From Eubacteriales bacterium (GTDB lineage: Bacteria; Bacillota; Clostridia; Lachnospirales; Lachnospiraceae), in assembly GCA_030524745.1 (NCBI GenBank), contig JAUNGC010000023.1, positions 1-63,672 of the forward strand: 63,672 nt of DNA, written 5' to 3'. Positions 1 to 7,689 of this stretch are shown here, piece after piece. The position numbers were made by a program, and so were the translations under genes. How positions within the stretch are numbered: position 1 is the stretch's first letter; each line of letters begins with the position of its first letter. The notes under the pieces were generated by a model. It worked only from the letters and a program-made list of their open reading frames with translations, was not told the DNA's origin and made no database searches.

Positions 1-1
1 A

Positions 2-196
2 CTCAATGTGCTTACGAAGGGCGATGTGCGAGAAAAGGCATTCGCCAAAGAAGAAGTTTGGCAGCGACTTTATTTTGGCAAGGCGAGGGAATCGTTGCGC
101 AGGCGGTATTACAATATTGTGGCACGGGTGAAGTTCCGGGATTTGCTTGCAGTCTGTAAGCGCATTCGCAAAGAGTATGAGCAGGAGGGTGCGTAG
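2..196 (+). CDS. Hypothetical protein, C-terminal part (5' end may lie outside the window)
   Basis: The frame is open from the first bases of the window, so the gene may begin upstream. A GTG at 8 is the first possible start inside the window, but no ribosome site can be seen before it. The visible product is about 60 residues, very basic and probably helical (many Arg and Lys, with a Tyr-Tyr pair near the middle). I do not recognise a family. Its place next to small phage-like genes and an integrase suggests a protein of the mobile element. Function unknown. Confidence 0.45.
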   Translation, partial: LNVLTKGDVREKAFAKEEVWQRLYFGKARESLRRRYYNIVARVKFRDLLAVCKRIRKEYEQEGA

Positions 197-199
197 AGA

Positions 200-285
200 A
201 TTTTGCAACACGATTATGCGCGCGAAGCATTGTAAGCAAGGAGTTTGTAAACACGATTATGTGCGCGGGATGTTGGAAAACATGA
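200..285. repeat. Pair of imperfect direct repeats, period 43 bp
   Basis: The 18-base core AACACGATTATGYGCGCG occurs at 207-224 and again at 250-267, with one mismatch. Similarity runs into both flanks, so the unit is about 35 bases in a 43-base period. The repeats lie in the gap between two small element genes. They could be binding sites for an element protein or a local duplication; no known motif is recognised. Confidence 0.6.
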
Positions 286-377
286 CATGCAGGAATTTTT
301 CCCTTAGAAAAAGCACATAAATGGCGCATCTATAAGATATTTAATGATTTTAAAAGGGCAAGAAGGAAAGGTGAACC

Positions 378-644
378 ATGCAAAAAAATACGAGAAAAGG
401 CGCAAAAATCGTGACTGCATTTGGATATATCGTGCGGATTGAGGATGGTAAAAGATGGGAAGGCGGGATCAGCACAAAGAAAGGTTCTAAGTCGAAGTAT
501 GCTTTGACAGACATTAAGATTCGCGGAGAGAGCCGTGAGGCGGTCATGGCGCAGATCGAGCAGCTTCTTGCGATTTACCCATTGGAAAAGGAACGAAACT
601 TTAAAGATTTGTCTGGCTATGTCGCAAATGTTGAAAGGTGGTGA
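378..644 (+). CDS. Small hypothetical protein of the mobile element
   Basis: The 88-residue product has a good ribosome site (GGAAAGG a few bases before the ATG). The N-terminal half reads like a small beta-sheet domain, with alternating hydrophobic residues around an AFGYIVRIEDG segment. The C-terminal half is helical with LEKERNF near the end. No named domain is recognised. The stop lies just before the start of the next short gene, and their spacing suggests co-translation. It sits in the integrase-containing element and is probably an accessory phage/ICE protein. Function unknown. Confidence 0.6.
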   Translation: MQKNTRKGAKIVTAFGYIVRIEDGKRWEGGISTKKGSKSKYALTDIKIRGESREAVMAQIEQLLAIYPLEKERNFKDLSGYVANVERW

Positions 645-648
645 CGGA

Positions 649-825
649 ATGGCTTTACGATGGAATGATGCTGCGGCGGTTCGGAGATCGCTGGCGAATG
701 TGGCGAACAAGGCGCTGAATAAAGAGCTTCCAATACCATATTGGAGGACGGCGGTGGAAAGTGCAAAAGTTATTGTGCAATGTCTTGAGTTGGAACAGGC
801 GCAAAAGGATCGGGAGAAGAAATAA
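649..825 (+). CDS. Small hypothetical protein (58 aa) of the mobile element
   Basis: The start chosen is the ATG at 649, because a GAAAGGTGGTG ribosome site lies just before it. A longer reading from 535 in the same frame would overlap the upstream gene and has no such site. The product is a helical, basic 58-residue protein ending in a charged tail. It begins four bases after the stop of the preceding gene, so both are probably one transcript, ended by the hairpin at 844-875. No family recognised. Confidence 0.55.
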   Translation: MALRWNDAAAVRRSLANVANKALNKELPIPYWRTAVESAKVIVQCLELEQAQKDREKK

Positions 826-843
826 AGATTTAAAATCGAAAAA

Positions 844-875
844 CCTGCTGCCGGAAAAGCCCATGCGGCAGCAGG
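844..875. terminator. Hairpin between convergent genes
   Basis: A perfect 10-bp stem, CCTGCTGCCG with CGGCAGCAGG, has a 12-base loop and lies between the plus-strand small genes and the minus-strand Uma2 gene. It has few T residues after it. A and T tracts outside the stem are weak, so it is a probable bidirectional terminator. The CCTGCTGCC word recurs through this element. Confidence 0.6.
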
Positions 876-882
876 CGCGTGA

Positions 883-1425
883 TCAGATATTCAGCTTTGA
901 AAGGTTGATAGAAAAGCCGAGGTAGATGCCAACGGGGATATCATCAGTAAAATCATACTGCATCATATCATCATTGGCGAAATTATATACCAGGACAATA
1001 TCTTTTCGGGGATCGACAATCCAATATTCTCGGACACCTGCAGAACGGTATTTAAAAAGCTTTGTCATATAGTCCATGCGGACGCTGCCAGGGGAAACTA
1101 TTTCAATGATCCAGTCTGGCGCGCCGACACACCCTTTATCATTTAATTTGTTCGGATCACAAATGACGCTGATGTCCGGCTCCACATAGTTTCGGTCATT
1201 TTGATTTAAGAAAACGGCAAACGGTGCGATATCAACCTCACAAGTCCCGTGTTGGCTGTCAATATAATCGGCAACGTGGCGGGAGAGGGATAAAAGGATT
1301 TTCTGATGCTGGCGGCTGGGCGGTGCCATGTAATAAATCTGACCATCAATCAGTTCCGCGCGGGTTCCTTCCGGCAGGGCGTAAATATCGTCAATGGTGT
1401 AAACTTTGTTTTGTGCTAATGCCAT
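883..1425 (-). CDS. Uma2 family (DUF820) endonuclease-like protein
   Basis: The 180-residue product has the hallmarks of the Uma2/DUF820 family, a PD-(D/E)XK nuclease-fold group: an N-terminal YTIDDIYALPEGTRAELIDG segment, then VEPDISVICDP, then PDWIIEIVSPGS and REYWIVDP. These give the family's acidic residues and the E-x-V core. The length is normal. An AGGAG-type site precedes the ATG. The gene is transcribed against the flanking small genes and lies in the integrated element. The biological role of this family is largely unknown; nuclease activity is inferred from the fold and has not been tested here. Confidence 0.85.
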   Translation of the reverse strand: MALAQNKVYTIDDIYALPEGTRAELIDGQIYYMAPPSRQHQKILLSLSRHVADYIDSQHGTCEVDIAPFAVFLNQNDRNYVEPDISVICDPNKLNDKGCVGAPDWIIEIVSPGSVRMDYMTKLFKYRSAGVREYWIVDPRKDIVLVYNFANDDMMQYDFTDDIPVGIYLGFSINLSKLNI

Positions 1426-1458
1426 AGGCGTGCTCCTTTCATGTGATGCAATGAAATA

Positions 1459-1668
1459 TTATATTCTTGTGCCATCTGGAAAAGAAAATTCAGATATCCA
1501 TGTACCACCCAAAATATCCGCAATTTGTTCGAGTTCCTCTTTAGTAAGAGTGTTTCGCTTTACTTTTTGATTTAGATTTGATGGCGTTGTTCCTATTCTG
1601 CGGGCGAGTTCCGCTTGACTTATTCCTTTGTATGATAATGCCATGCTTAATTTTTGCGCGATTGTCAT
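1459..1668 (-). CDS. XRE-family helix-turn-helix repressor (Cro/CI type)
   Basis: The start is set at 1668, where GGAGG lies about seven bases upstream; the longer open frame would swallow the promoter. The 69-residue product is almost entirely a helix-turn-helix: MTIAQKLSMALSYKGISQ, then AELARRIGTTPSNLNQKVKR as turn and recognition helix. It is divergent from the promoter that drives the element's plus-strand genes, and short related words lie in the shared control region. This arrangement is typical of an element repressor that also controls itself. Target identity is inference. Confidence 0.85.
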   Translation of the reverse strand: MTIAQKLSMALSYKGISQAELARRIGTTPSNLNQKVKRNTLTKEELEQIADILGGTWISEFSFPDGTRI

Positions 1669-1689
1669 GATACTACCTCCTATACTTAT

Positions 1690-1718
1690 ATGATACATCA
1701 AACGCTTAACAAAGTCAA
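1690..1718 (-). promoter_or_regulatory. Sigma-A-type promoter for the XRE repressor
   Basis: On the minus strand TTGACT (1713-1718) and TATCAT (1690-1695) are 17 bases apart, and the start codon of the repressor follows at 1668. The spacer contains a TTAAGCGTTTG word that resembles words in the facing promoter, consistent with autoregulation. Confidence 0.7.
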
Positions 1719-1760
1719 ACAAACAATTTGAAATATTTAGCAAACACTTGTTAAAAATGC

Positions 1761-1789
1761 TTGACAATATTAAGCAAATACTGTATACT
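1761..1789 (+). promoter_or_regulatory. Sigma-A-type promoter for rightward element genes, with repressor-like half sites
   Basis: TTGACA (1761-1766) and TATACT (1784-1789) have an ideal 17-base spacing. Words related to CAAACACTTGTTAA, GCTTGACAA and TTAAGCAAATA cluster at 1700-1780 and overlap both facing promoters, as expected for operators of a Cro/CI-like switch. The assignment of these words to the neighbouring repressor is inference. Confidence 0.75.
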
Positions 1790-1981
1790 TATATCATAAA
1801 CAAGAGAACAGAACAGCGAAGAGTGAAAACGAAGTGACGAAAGCGAACCGGAGACACTCACACAACACCGGGAAACAGGATAAGGGGATAAGGGGATAAT
1901 GAGACGGACGAGATTCCTAAGATACTTTAAAGCCTGCCGGGGCTGATCCGAACCTCTAAAAAGTGAAGGGAGATAACCACC

Positions 1982-2257
1982 ATGACAGAAAGAATGATCG
2001 AGAACCGCATCAAGAAATTAAAAGAGATCGAAGCGCAGCAGGAGGCGCTGGAAGCCCAGGCAGAAGCGATCCGGGCAGAACTGAAAGCTGATCTGGATGA
2101 AAAGGGGCTGGACGAGTTGAAAACAAAGAATTTCCTTATCAAGTGGAAAGAGATCGTCAGCAACCGTCTGGATGGCAAAGCATTAAAGGCAGCGCTGCCG
2201 GATGTGTACAGCCAGTTTGTAAAAGCTTCATCCTCCCGCCGCTTCACAATCGCATGA
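1982..2257 (+). CDS. Coiled-coil hypothetical protein of phage/ICE type
   Basis: The 91-residue product starts at an ATG preceded by GAAGGGAG. Residues 1-45 form a heptad-rich acidic coiled coil (EIEAQQEALEAQAEAIRAEL). The second half, FLIKWKEIVSNRLDGKALKAAL and a final SRRFTIA, is a pattern I associate with small conserved proteins of Firmicutes prophages. It is the first gene after the strong rightward promoter at 1761, so it is probably expressed early in the element's cycle. No enzymatic motif is present. Function unknown. Confidence 0.7.
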   Translation: MTERMIENRIKKLKEIEAQQEALEAQAEAIRAELKADLDEKGLDELKTKNFLIKWKEIVSNRLDGKALKAALPDVYSQFVKASSSRRFTIA

Positions 2258-2279
2258 CCGGACTGATAAAAAGAACATA

Positions 2280-2313
2280 GGCAGCAGGAGCGGCATTCAC
2301 GGAGCCTGCTGCC
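2280..2313. terminator. Hairpin in the leader of the next gene
   Basis: GGCAGCAGG (2280-2288) and CCTGCTGCC (2305-2313) make a perfect 9-bp stem with a 16-base loop, placed between two plus-strand genes. There is no T-run after it, so it may be an attenuator, an RNA stabiliser or a relic rather than a true terminator. Confidence 0.4.
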
Positions 2314-2342
2314 GGACACATACCAAAGGAGGAACAGATTTT

Positions 2343-2831
2343 ATGAGGTTTAACACCAGCAATTACCGTTCTATTACGGGCAAAAAGGGCATTTCTGACG
2401 AAGAGGTGAGGAAACGCGCAGGTCTGTCAGAAAAGACGTTTTCGTGGATTTTAGAGAACCGATTCATTGAGGTTCAGACATTGGAACTGATCGCGGATGC
2501 AGTCGGATGCACTGCGGGTGAACTTTCCGCACCGGATTCCACGATGGCAAGTGAAAACTGCATCGAGTGGGGCAAGGATCAGAAGTGCGCAACGCTGACG
2601 CTTTCACAGCGCCGGATCATTACCAGAGTGGAGAAGCTGGCGCAATTCCACCCGGGAGAATGTCAGATCGTGGTTAGAAATCCGGATGGAAGTATCTGCG
2701 CGCATGTTCCGGCTGAATGGATCAGAGTAAATCCGGTAAGGGTTACAACAGAAAAACAGAAAGAAAGTGCACGGTGCAAGATTAGAGAATACAACCTAAA
2801 ACACGGGAGTGCGCCGCATGATTTGGGGTAA
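2343..2831 (+). CDS. XRE-like helix-turn-helix protein with a C-terminal extension
   Basis: The 162-residue product starts after AAAGGAGG. Residues about 8-60 form an HTH: ITGKKGISDEEVRKRAGLS as scaffold and turn, EKTFSWILENR as recognition helix, then ETLELIADAVGCTAGEL-like helices. The C-terminal half (KCATLTLSQRRIITRVEKLA and a small HVPAEWIRVNP domain) is less familiar and may bind a ligand or partner. It is the second gene downstream of the element's main rightward promoter. A role as element regulator is likely, but the exact one is unknown. Confidence 0.75.
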   Translation: MRFNTSNYRSITGKKGISDEEVRKRAGLSEKTFSWILENRFIEVQTLELIADAVGCTAGELSAPDSTMASENCIEWGKDQKCATLTLSQRRIITRVEKLAQFHPGECQIVVRNPDGSICAHVPAEWIRVNPVRVTTEKQKESARCKIREYNLKHGSAPHDLG

Positions 2832-2953
2832 ATTTCAATTATTTTCACTTCGGTGTACAAATTATAGGGTAAAGGGATTTAAAGCGGAATTTACTCAAAT
2901 TACACTGATAACACAGGAAATAAAAAAGCCCTTGCCAGCGCGCCAACACTGAC

Positions 2954-3021
2954 AGAGGGCAGTAACCCGACAACTACGCAAAGTGGGGTATGCAGAAAGT
3001 ATAGCACGCCTGCTGCCCTCT
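2954..3021. repeat. Inverted repeat in an intergenic stretch
   Basis: AGAGGGCAG (2954-2962) and CTGCCCTCT (3013-3021) form a 9-bp inverted repeat around a 50-base loop, upstream of a small gene. The rest of 2832-3052 shows no open frame worth calling. It may be an mRNA leader structure or a recombination-related site. Confidence 0.45.
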
Positions 3022-3052
3022 TGAAAAGTATTTTTGGAGGATTTTAAAAGCA

Positions 3053-3352
3053 ATGAATGTTATGAAAAGTGCGCAATGTATAGAGGAAATGCAGGCAATC
3101 GCAAAAATGATTGATGAGGAAAACGGGGCCGGAGCCGCGGATGAGATGTTTACATTTGTATTTCATTTCACGTTTCGGCTGGCGCAGAACTGGTGGGGAC
3201 TGTTGGGAGCAGAGCGAAAGAGACGCTGTGGGGGTGAGAAGATGAGTTATAAGGAATTGATTCATGAAATGATAGATCAGATTGCTGATGAAAGGTTTTT
3301 AAGACAGGTTTATACGATCGTGGCAATACATTTACGGAGGAAAAGCGCGTGA
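3053..3352 (+). CDS. Small hypothetical protein; the C-terminal third may be a separate 36-aa gene
   Basis: The long reading starts at an ATG 12 bases after GGAGG and gives 99 residues. In the same frame an ATG at 3242 follows GGGGGTGAG and would give a 36-residue protein (MSYKELIHEMIDQIADERF onward). That short form resembles the next tiny gene, and the upstream 63 residues have a different Trp/Phe-rich composition. Either two in-frame starts are used or this is a fusion. The stop overlaps the next start by four bases (GTGA). No known family; it lies in the integrated element just before the integrase. Confidence 0.5.
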   Translation: MNVMKSAQCIEEMQAIAKMIDEENGAGAADEMFTFVFHFTFRLAQNWWGLLGAERKRRCGGEKMSYKELIHEMIDQIADERFLRQVYTIVAIHLRRKSA

Positions 3353-3450
3353 CAGACTACAAGAAATCGATTATTGAAATGATCGAAAATATAGATGAGG
3401 ACTGGCTGTTGGCACAGGTCTTTCGGTTTATCAAGAATATGACTGCATGA
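3349..3450 (+). CDS. Tiny protein (33 aa), paralogue of the preceding C-terminus
   Basis: A GTG start overlaps the previous stop in a GTGA junction and has a GGAGG site eight bases upstream, so coupled translation is likely. The 33-residue product (MTDYKKSIIEMIENIDEDW onward) aligns with the 36-residue C-terminal part of the gene before it: both share YK, I-x-EMI, a DE pair and L-x-QV at matching positions. This suggests tandem duplication of a small helical protein. Such short proteins are easily missed. Function unknown. Confidence 0.6.
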   Translation: MTDYKKSIIEMIENIDEDWLLAQVFRFIKNMTA

Positions 3451-3514
3451 AAAGGATGAATAACGGGCGGCGGTTTATATCCTGCTGCCGTCCGGGAGAG
3501 AAGGGTGGTGCAAT

Positions 3515-4651
3515 ATGGCAAAAAGATTACCGGCAGGAATCCGGCAGCGTTCAGACGGTAGATTTGAAAGCAGATTTACCGTAGATGGGAAGCGCTACAG
3601 TGTATACAGTGATACGATGAAAGAATGTAAGGAAAAAGAGACCGAACTTCGGGAGAAGATCAAAAACGGTCTATATACCCAAAACCGGAATTTAGCTCTT
3701 GACCGTTATTTTGATGAGTGGATGAATGCGAGAAAGGGGACTGTAAAAGGTGCGACGCACTCTCTTGTGAAAGGTCGTTATAAAAATCATATAAGGCCGG
3801 CACTGGGAAAGCGGAAAATCGTGGATATTGAAAAGCGGGAGATTGTCCAGTTACAACAGTCTCTGGCGGAGAAAATGAAACCGACAAGTGTAAATTGTAT
3901 CATAACACTATTGAAAGGGATATTGAATGATGCGGTGAATGACGGCATTATTATAAAAAACCCGGCAGCAGGCGTTAAAACATTGCGTGAGAGCGGCGCG
4001 GTGGCGACGGAAACTATTCACCGGGCATTAACGACAAAGGAGCAGACGGCTTTTGTACAGGAAGCACGCCATGAGTGGCTTTATGAAATGCTGATGCTGC
4101 TTTTGTGCACCGGAATGCGCCAGGGTGAAGCTGCTGCGTTGAAATGGTCCGATATTGATTATGTAAATGGTGTGATCCATGTTACAAAAACGCTGACCAA
4201 AACCCACGACGGGAAATATACCATAGGCGAAACGAAGTCAAAGGCCGGAACACGGGATATTCCGCTCACAGACACGACAAAGGGCATTTTAAAGAGCCAA
4301 AAAGAGAAGCAAATACTGATTCATGGGAATGTGATTTCGCTTTCCAATAATGTGTTTGAAGGGGCACGGGGCGGAATCGTTCATGATCGGTGTGTGATCT
4401 GCGCGATTGAAAACACGTTGAAGCGGCTGGCGGCAAGGAAGATATACATTGAACGGTTTACCAGCCACGCATTACGTGACACATTTGCCACAAGGTATAT
4501 TGAAAACGGTGGCAGCCTGCAGACCCTGAAAACGATATTGGGACATACCAGCCTGAAAATGACTGCAGATTTGTACGCTCATGTTCTGCCGAACACGAAG
4601 AAAGAGGAAATGGACAAAATAAGCATAGCTTTTGAAGCGGTGACAGGGTAA
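3515..4651 (+). CDS. int: Tyrosine recombinase (phage/ICE-type integrase)
   Basis: The 378-residue product has the three-part layout of tyrosine integrases. Residues 7-50 are an arm-type DNA-binding domain (GIRQRSDGRFESRFTVDGK). Residues about 60-160 are the core-binding helical domain. Residues about 170-365 are the catalytic domain. Catalytic residues visible are R202 (CTGMRQGE), K near 243, H318 and R321 (HALRDTFATRY), H344 (LGHTSL) and the nucleophile Y354 (DLYAHV). The gene appears intact. It is last in the element and ends next to a C-rich repeat tract, as expected for an integrase beside its attachment site. It should catalyse site-specific integration and excision. Confidence 0.95.
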   Translation: MAKRLPAGIRQRSDGRFESRFTVDGKRYSVYSDTMKECKEKETELREKIKNGLYTQNRNLALDRYFDEWMNARKGTVKGATHSLVKGRYKNHIRPALGKRKIVDIEKREIVQLQQSLAEKMKPTSVNCIITLLKGILNDAVNDGIIIKNPAAGVKTLRESGAVATETIHRALTTKEQTAFVQEARHEWLYEMLMLLLCTGMRQGEAAALKWSDIDYVNGVIHVTKTLTKTHDGKYTIGETKSKAGTRDIPLTDTTKGILKSQKEKQILIHGNVISLSNNVFEGARGGIVHDRCVICAIENTLKRLAARKIYIERFTSHALRDTFATRYIENGGSLQTLKTILGHTSLKMTADLYAHVLPNTKKEEMDKISIAFEAVTG

Positions 4652-4671
4652 CGCCTGCTGCCGCTTTTTTT
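4635..4671 (+). terminator. Short terminator-like stem at the integrase end
   Basis: AGCGG inside the last integrase codons can pair with CCGCT, followed by seven T residues. The stem is short with a long loop, so it is weak. Almost the same sequence appears at 28569-28604. Confidence 0.4.
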
Positions 4672-4716
4672 ACCCCGCAATTTACCCCAATTGATACCCC
4701 GATTTGCCCTCAAAAG
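4670..4716. other. C-rich direct repeats, candidate integrase arm or attachment region
   Basis: Directly after the integrase, TACCCC occurs three times at short intervals (4671-4676, about 4683 and about 4696), each followed by a short AT stretch. A related array of GCCCCC words lies at the same distance after the integrase scar at 28.55 kb. Integrase arm-type sites often look like this. The true crossover site cannot be located because the left end of the element is outside the window. Confidence 0.45.
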
Positions 4717-4881
4717 AGCATGGAAACGGACAGCGTGCATCAAACTGTAATAAAACGATTGTAAGATAAATTTTCCCTGTATTTATGCGGCCTGAAAGCA
4801 GCGTAATAACACGTAACGGAACAGGACAAAGGGGAAGTAAAACATCTTCACATTATTTTAATACTTTTTCCAATGATTTTA

Positions 4882-4934
4882 TGATATACTGACTTTGTCG
4901 GCGACGGCGCAGGCATCCTTTTTGGCGCCGTTTT
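4882..4934 (+). promoter_or_regulatory. Extended -10 promoter followed by a hairpin
   Basis: TGATATACT at 4882-4890 is an extended -10 element; no good -35 is seen. A hairpin ACGGCGC/GCGCCGT (4904-4910 and 4925-4931) followed by TTTT comes shortly after, so a transcript begun here may stop early. It lies within the 4652-5128 gap, which has no credible gene. Confidence 0.4.
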
Positions 4935-4980
4935 CGCGCGGAAAACCGACTGCGGGGCCGGGAAAGCGTCCGCCGCAGAA

Positions 4981-5027
4981 CGTCTCTGCAAAGAGCAAAC
5001 GTCTTTACAAGCGCCGTCTCTACAAAG
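4981..5027. repeat. Three imperfect direct repeats upstream of a promoter
   Basis: Related 11-13-base words begin at 4981 (CGTCTCTGCAAAG), 5000 (CGTCTTTACAAGC) and 5015 (CGTCTCTACAAAG). They end just before the -35 box at 5031, the usual position for activator sites. Confidence 0.5.
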
Positions 5028-5030
5028 TGC

Positions 5031-5058
5031 TTGAAAAAAGAGGAAAAAGCGATATACT
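5031..5058 (+). promoter_or_regulatory. Promoter of the O-acetylation operon
   Basis: TTGAAA (5031-5036) and TATACT (5053-5058) are 16 bases apart, about 70 bases upstream of the MBOAT start codon. Confidence 0.65.
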
Positions 5059-5128
5059 ATAAAAGACAGTCCTGCCGTCCGGGAAAAATCGCGCGGCATG
5101 AATGAAATCAAATCCGGAGAACTTTCCA

Positions 5129-6544
5129 ATGAACATAAATTCCATGATATTTCTGACGGCCTTTCTGCCTGTCGTGTTTGCGGCGGACAGGCTGTGCGTG
5201 CGTAACATAAAAGCGAAAAATGTGCTGCTTTTGCTGGCGAGTCTCGTGTTTTATGCGTGGGGCAATCCGGCGCATCTTTTGCTGCTGTTTTTGTCGATTG
5301 CGGTCAATTTCTGCCTGGGGATTGTGATCGACGCAAAGCGGGAGAATAAAAAGGCGGCGAAGGCCGCGCTGGCAGCAGGGGTTATCATCAATCTTGGCAT
5401 GCTGGGCTATTATAAATATTTCAATGCGCTGCTGGGTCTTTTAAACGACATCAGCGGCAGGCAGATTTTTGAGCAGAAGGGCATTTCCCTGCCGATCGGC
5501 ATTTCTATCTTTACATTCGGGACGATTTCCTATCTGGCAGATATTTACCGGGGGCATTATCGGGCGGAGAAAAATCCGGTCGATATGGCGCTTTATGTGT
5601 CCTTTTTTCCTAAGATATCCGTGGGGCCTATCGCCCGGTATAAAGATATCGGGCCGCAGCTTAAGGCGCGGACGATCAGCGAGGAAAAGACCATAGAGGG
5701 CATTCGGAGATTTTCCTACGGGCTGGCAAAGAAAGTGTTGCTGGCCAATATTCTGGGGACCTATATCGACAAGGTATACAGTCTGGGCTTTGCGGATGTG
5801 ACGGGCACGATGGCCTGGGTGGCGGCGATTCTGTATCCGCTGCAGATTTATTATGATTTTTCGGGCTTTGCGGATATGGCCGTGGGCCTTGGCAAGATGT
5901 TCGGCTTTGACATCTGTGAAAACTTTGATTATCCTTATCTGTCCGGCTCCATTCAGGAATTCTGGCGCAGATGGCATATCTCTTTGGGAAGCTGGTTCCG
6001 CGACTATCTTTATATTCCGCTGGGCGGCAACCGCAAAGGGAAAATGCGCACCAATCTGAATCTGATGATTGTCTTTCTTGCGACGGGGCTCTGGCACGGC
6101 GCAGCCAGCGGCTATATTGTCTGGGGCGTGATTCAGGGCGTGTGTCTGATCGCGGAGCGGGCCGGTCTGAAAAAGATTCTGGAAAAAACCAAAGTGCTCA
6201 AATATATTTATACGGAACTCGTCGTCATATTCGGCGAAGTTATTTTCCGGGTGGGGAATTTCAGCTATGCGCTCCGATATTTGAAACGTATGGTTCTGCC
6301 GTGGCGTTATACGACCAGCGCTTATGCGATGCAGGAGTTGATGTCCAACCGCTGTATGGTGACGGCGCTGATCGCGCTGCTGGGAATCGGCATTATACAG
6401 GTGTTTGTGAAGAAGTGCTGCCCCGCTGTTGCGCGCTTAAAGGGCGGTAAGCTGGATATGCTTTATTGTATGTGTCTGGTAGCGGCGTCCATGCTGCTTC
6501 TTATAAACGGCACCTATAATCCGGCGATTTACCTGAATTTCTAG
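5129..6544 (+). CDS. MBOAT-family membrane O-acyltransferase (AlgI-like)
   Basis: The start at 5129 is preferred because CCGGAG lies ten bases upstream and the protein then begins directly with a hydrophobic segment. The 471-residue product has about ten membrane segments. Family motifs are seen about residues 280-305 (FWRRWHISLGSWFRDYLYIPLGG) and at about residue 322 (TGLWHGAASGYIVWG), which contains the catalytic histidine of membrane-bound O-acyltransferases. AlgI relatives move acetyl groups across the membrane to exported polysaccharides. The next gene is an AlgX/J-like partner, which supports surface-polymer acetylation; the polymer is unknown. Confidence 0.92.
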   Translation: MNINSMIFLTAFLPVVFAADRLCVRNIKAKNVLLLLASLVFYAWGNPAHLLLLFLSIAVNFCLGIVIDAKRENKKAAKAALAAGVIINLGMLGYYKYFNALLGLLNDISGRQIFEQKGISLPIGISIFTFGTISYLADIYRGHYRAEKNPVDMALYVSFFPKISVGPIARYKDIGPQLKARTISEEKTIEGIRRFSYGLAKKVLLANILGTYIDKVYSLGFADVTGTMAWVAAILYPLQIYYDFSGFADMAVGLGKMFGFDICENFDYPYLSGSIQEFWRRWHISLGSWFRDYLYIPLGGNRKGKMRTNLNLMIVFLATGLWHGAASGYIVWGVIQGVCLIAERAGLKKILEKTKVLKYIYTELVVIFGEVIFRVGNFSYALRYLKRMVLPWRYTTSAYAMQELMSNRCMVTALIALLGIGIIQVFVKKCCPAVARLKGGKLDMLYCMCLVAASMLLLINGTYNPAIYLNF

Positions 6545-6568
6545 TCAGGGTTGAAGAGGAGTTTGAGA

Positions 6569-7672
6569 ATGAAAAATAAAAATGCGGCACTGTGGCTGAT
6601 CTGCTTCGCGCTGCTTTTGATCGGACCGAGGCTGGTATGGACGGTGGCTGCAGAGCGGTTTGAGACGGCGGCGACGGAAAATACGGTGGTGACGGAATTT
6701 CCGAAGCTGACAAAAGAGAACTTCGGCAGTTACGGGACGTCTCTGGAAAGCTGGTTTGACAGTAACCTTCCTTTCAGAAGCCAGTTGATTTCTTTCAGCA
6801 GTCTGGCGGATATCCGGCTGTTTCAGGAACGTTCCATCAACGATAAGGTGGTGCTGGGAGATAATAACTGGTTATTTTACAGCGAAGAAAGCAATATTGA
6901 TGATTATAAGGGAAGCAATTTATACAGCGAAGAGCAGCTTCAACAGATTGCGCAGAGCCTGACCGCCTCAAAGGAATATCTGGACAAACGGGGCTGCGAA
7001 TTTGTGGTATTTATCGCGCCGAACAAGGAAACGATTTACGGGGAGGGAAATCTGCCTTCCTATTATAAAAAAGGAGAACTGACCAGGGCGCAGCAGGTGG
7101 TGGAATATCTGCGGGAAAATACGGAGGTTCGGGTGGTATTTCCGGTAGAAGAACTGCTGCAGTACAAGGATGAATATTCCTTGTACTGGCACTATGATAC
7201 CCACTGGAACGTGGGAGGCGGATATATCGGCACCCGGGCGCTTTTGGGAGAACTGGGAATCGAAATCCCGCCCGTGGAAGAGGTGACCTATACGCCGGAT
7301 ACATTTTCGGAATACGATCTGGCGCGGATGATGAATCTCCAGGAATATTATGAAGAAAAGATGCCCGCCGATGTGAATTATTTCGTGACAGGGTATCCGT
7401 TTAACAATATGCAGACTGTTTCCGGTGATTCTTCCACTGCATTGATTTATCATTCCGACTCTCCGGACGAACGGAAGCTGTTTCTGGTATGGGATTCCTT
7501 TGCGGGGGCTATGGTCAACGTGCTGGCCAGCAGTTTCCGGGATTGTTATATGGTGGGCTGGAACATTTCCTGGGACCAGTCTCTGATAGATGAGCAGAAT
7601 CCGGACGTATTTGTTCTGGAACTGGGCGAAAGAAGGATGGATTATCTGAGCACGTTTTGCTTAACAGAGTGA
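6569..7672 (+). CDS. AlgX/AlgJ-like (DHHW) acetyltransferase partner protein
   Basis: The ATG at 6569 has GAGGAG about nine bases upstream; a TTG at 6551 is a weaker option. The 367-residue product has one N-terminal membrane anchor (residues about 8-26) and an extracytoplasmic domain. HYDTHWNVGGGY near residue 208 matches the D-x-H-W signature of the AlgJ/AlgX/DHHW family, and LVWDSFAGAM supplies the SGNH-like serine block. These proteins complete acetyl transfer to a polysaccharide outside the cell together with an MBOAT protein. It follows the MBOAT gene by 24 bases, so they form one operon. Confidence 0.85.
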   Translation: MKNKNAALWLICFALLLIGPRLVWTVAAERFETAATENTVVTEFPKLTKENFGSYGTSLESWFDSNLPFRSQLISFSSLADIRLFQERSINDKVVLGDNNWLFYSEESNIDDYKGSNLYSEEQLQQIAQSLTASKEYLDKRGCEFVVFIAPNKETIYGEGNLPSYYKKGELTRAQQVVEYLRENTEVRVVFPVEELLQYKDEYSLYWHYDTHWNVGGGYIGTRALLGELGIEIPPVEEVTYTPDTFSEYDLARMMNLQEYYEEKMPADVNYFVTGYPFNNMQTVSGDSSTALIYHSDSPDERKLFLVWDSFAGAMVNVLASSFRDCYMVGWNISWDQSLIDEQNPDVFVLELGERRMDYLSTFCLTE

Positions 7673-7689
7673 TTGATAGAAGGTAGCTT

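Noticed and set aside
4652-4720. tRNA gene end as attachment site for the element
   Set aside because: No tRNA-like arm or T-loop sequence is present at the right edge of the element; the only tRNA in the window is at 63.6 kb.
5971-6450. Second plus-strand frame inside the MBOAT gene
   Set aside because: It overlaps a conserved family core in another frame and has no ribosome site.
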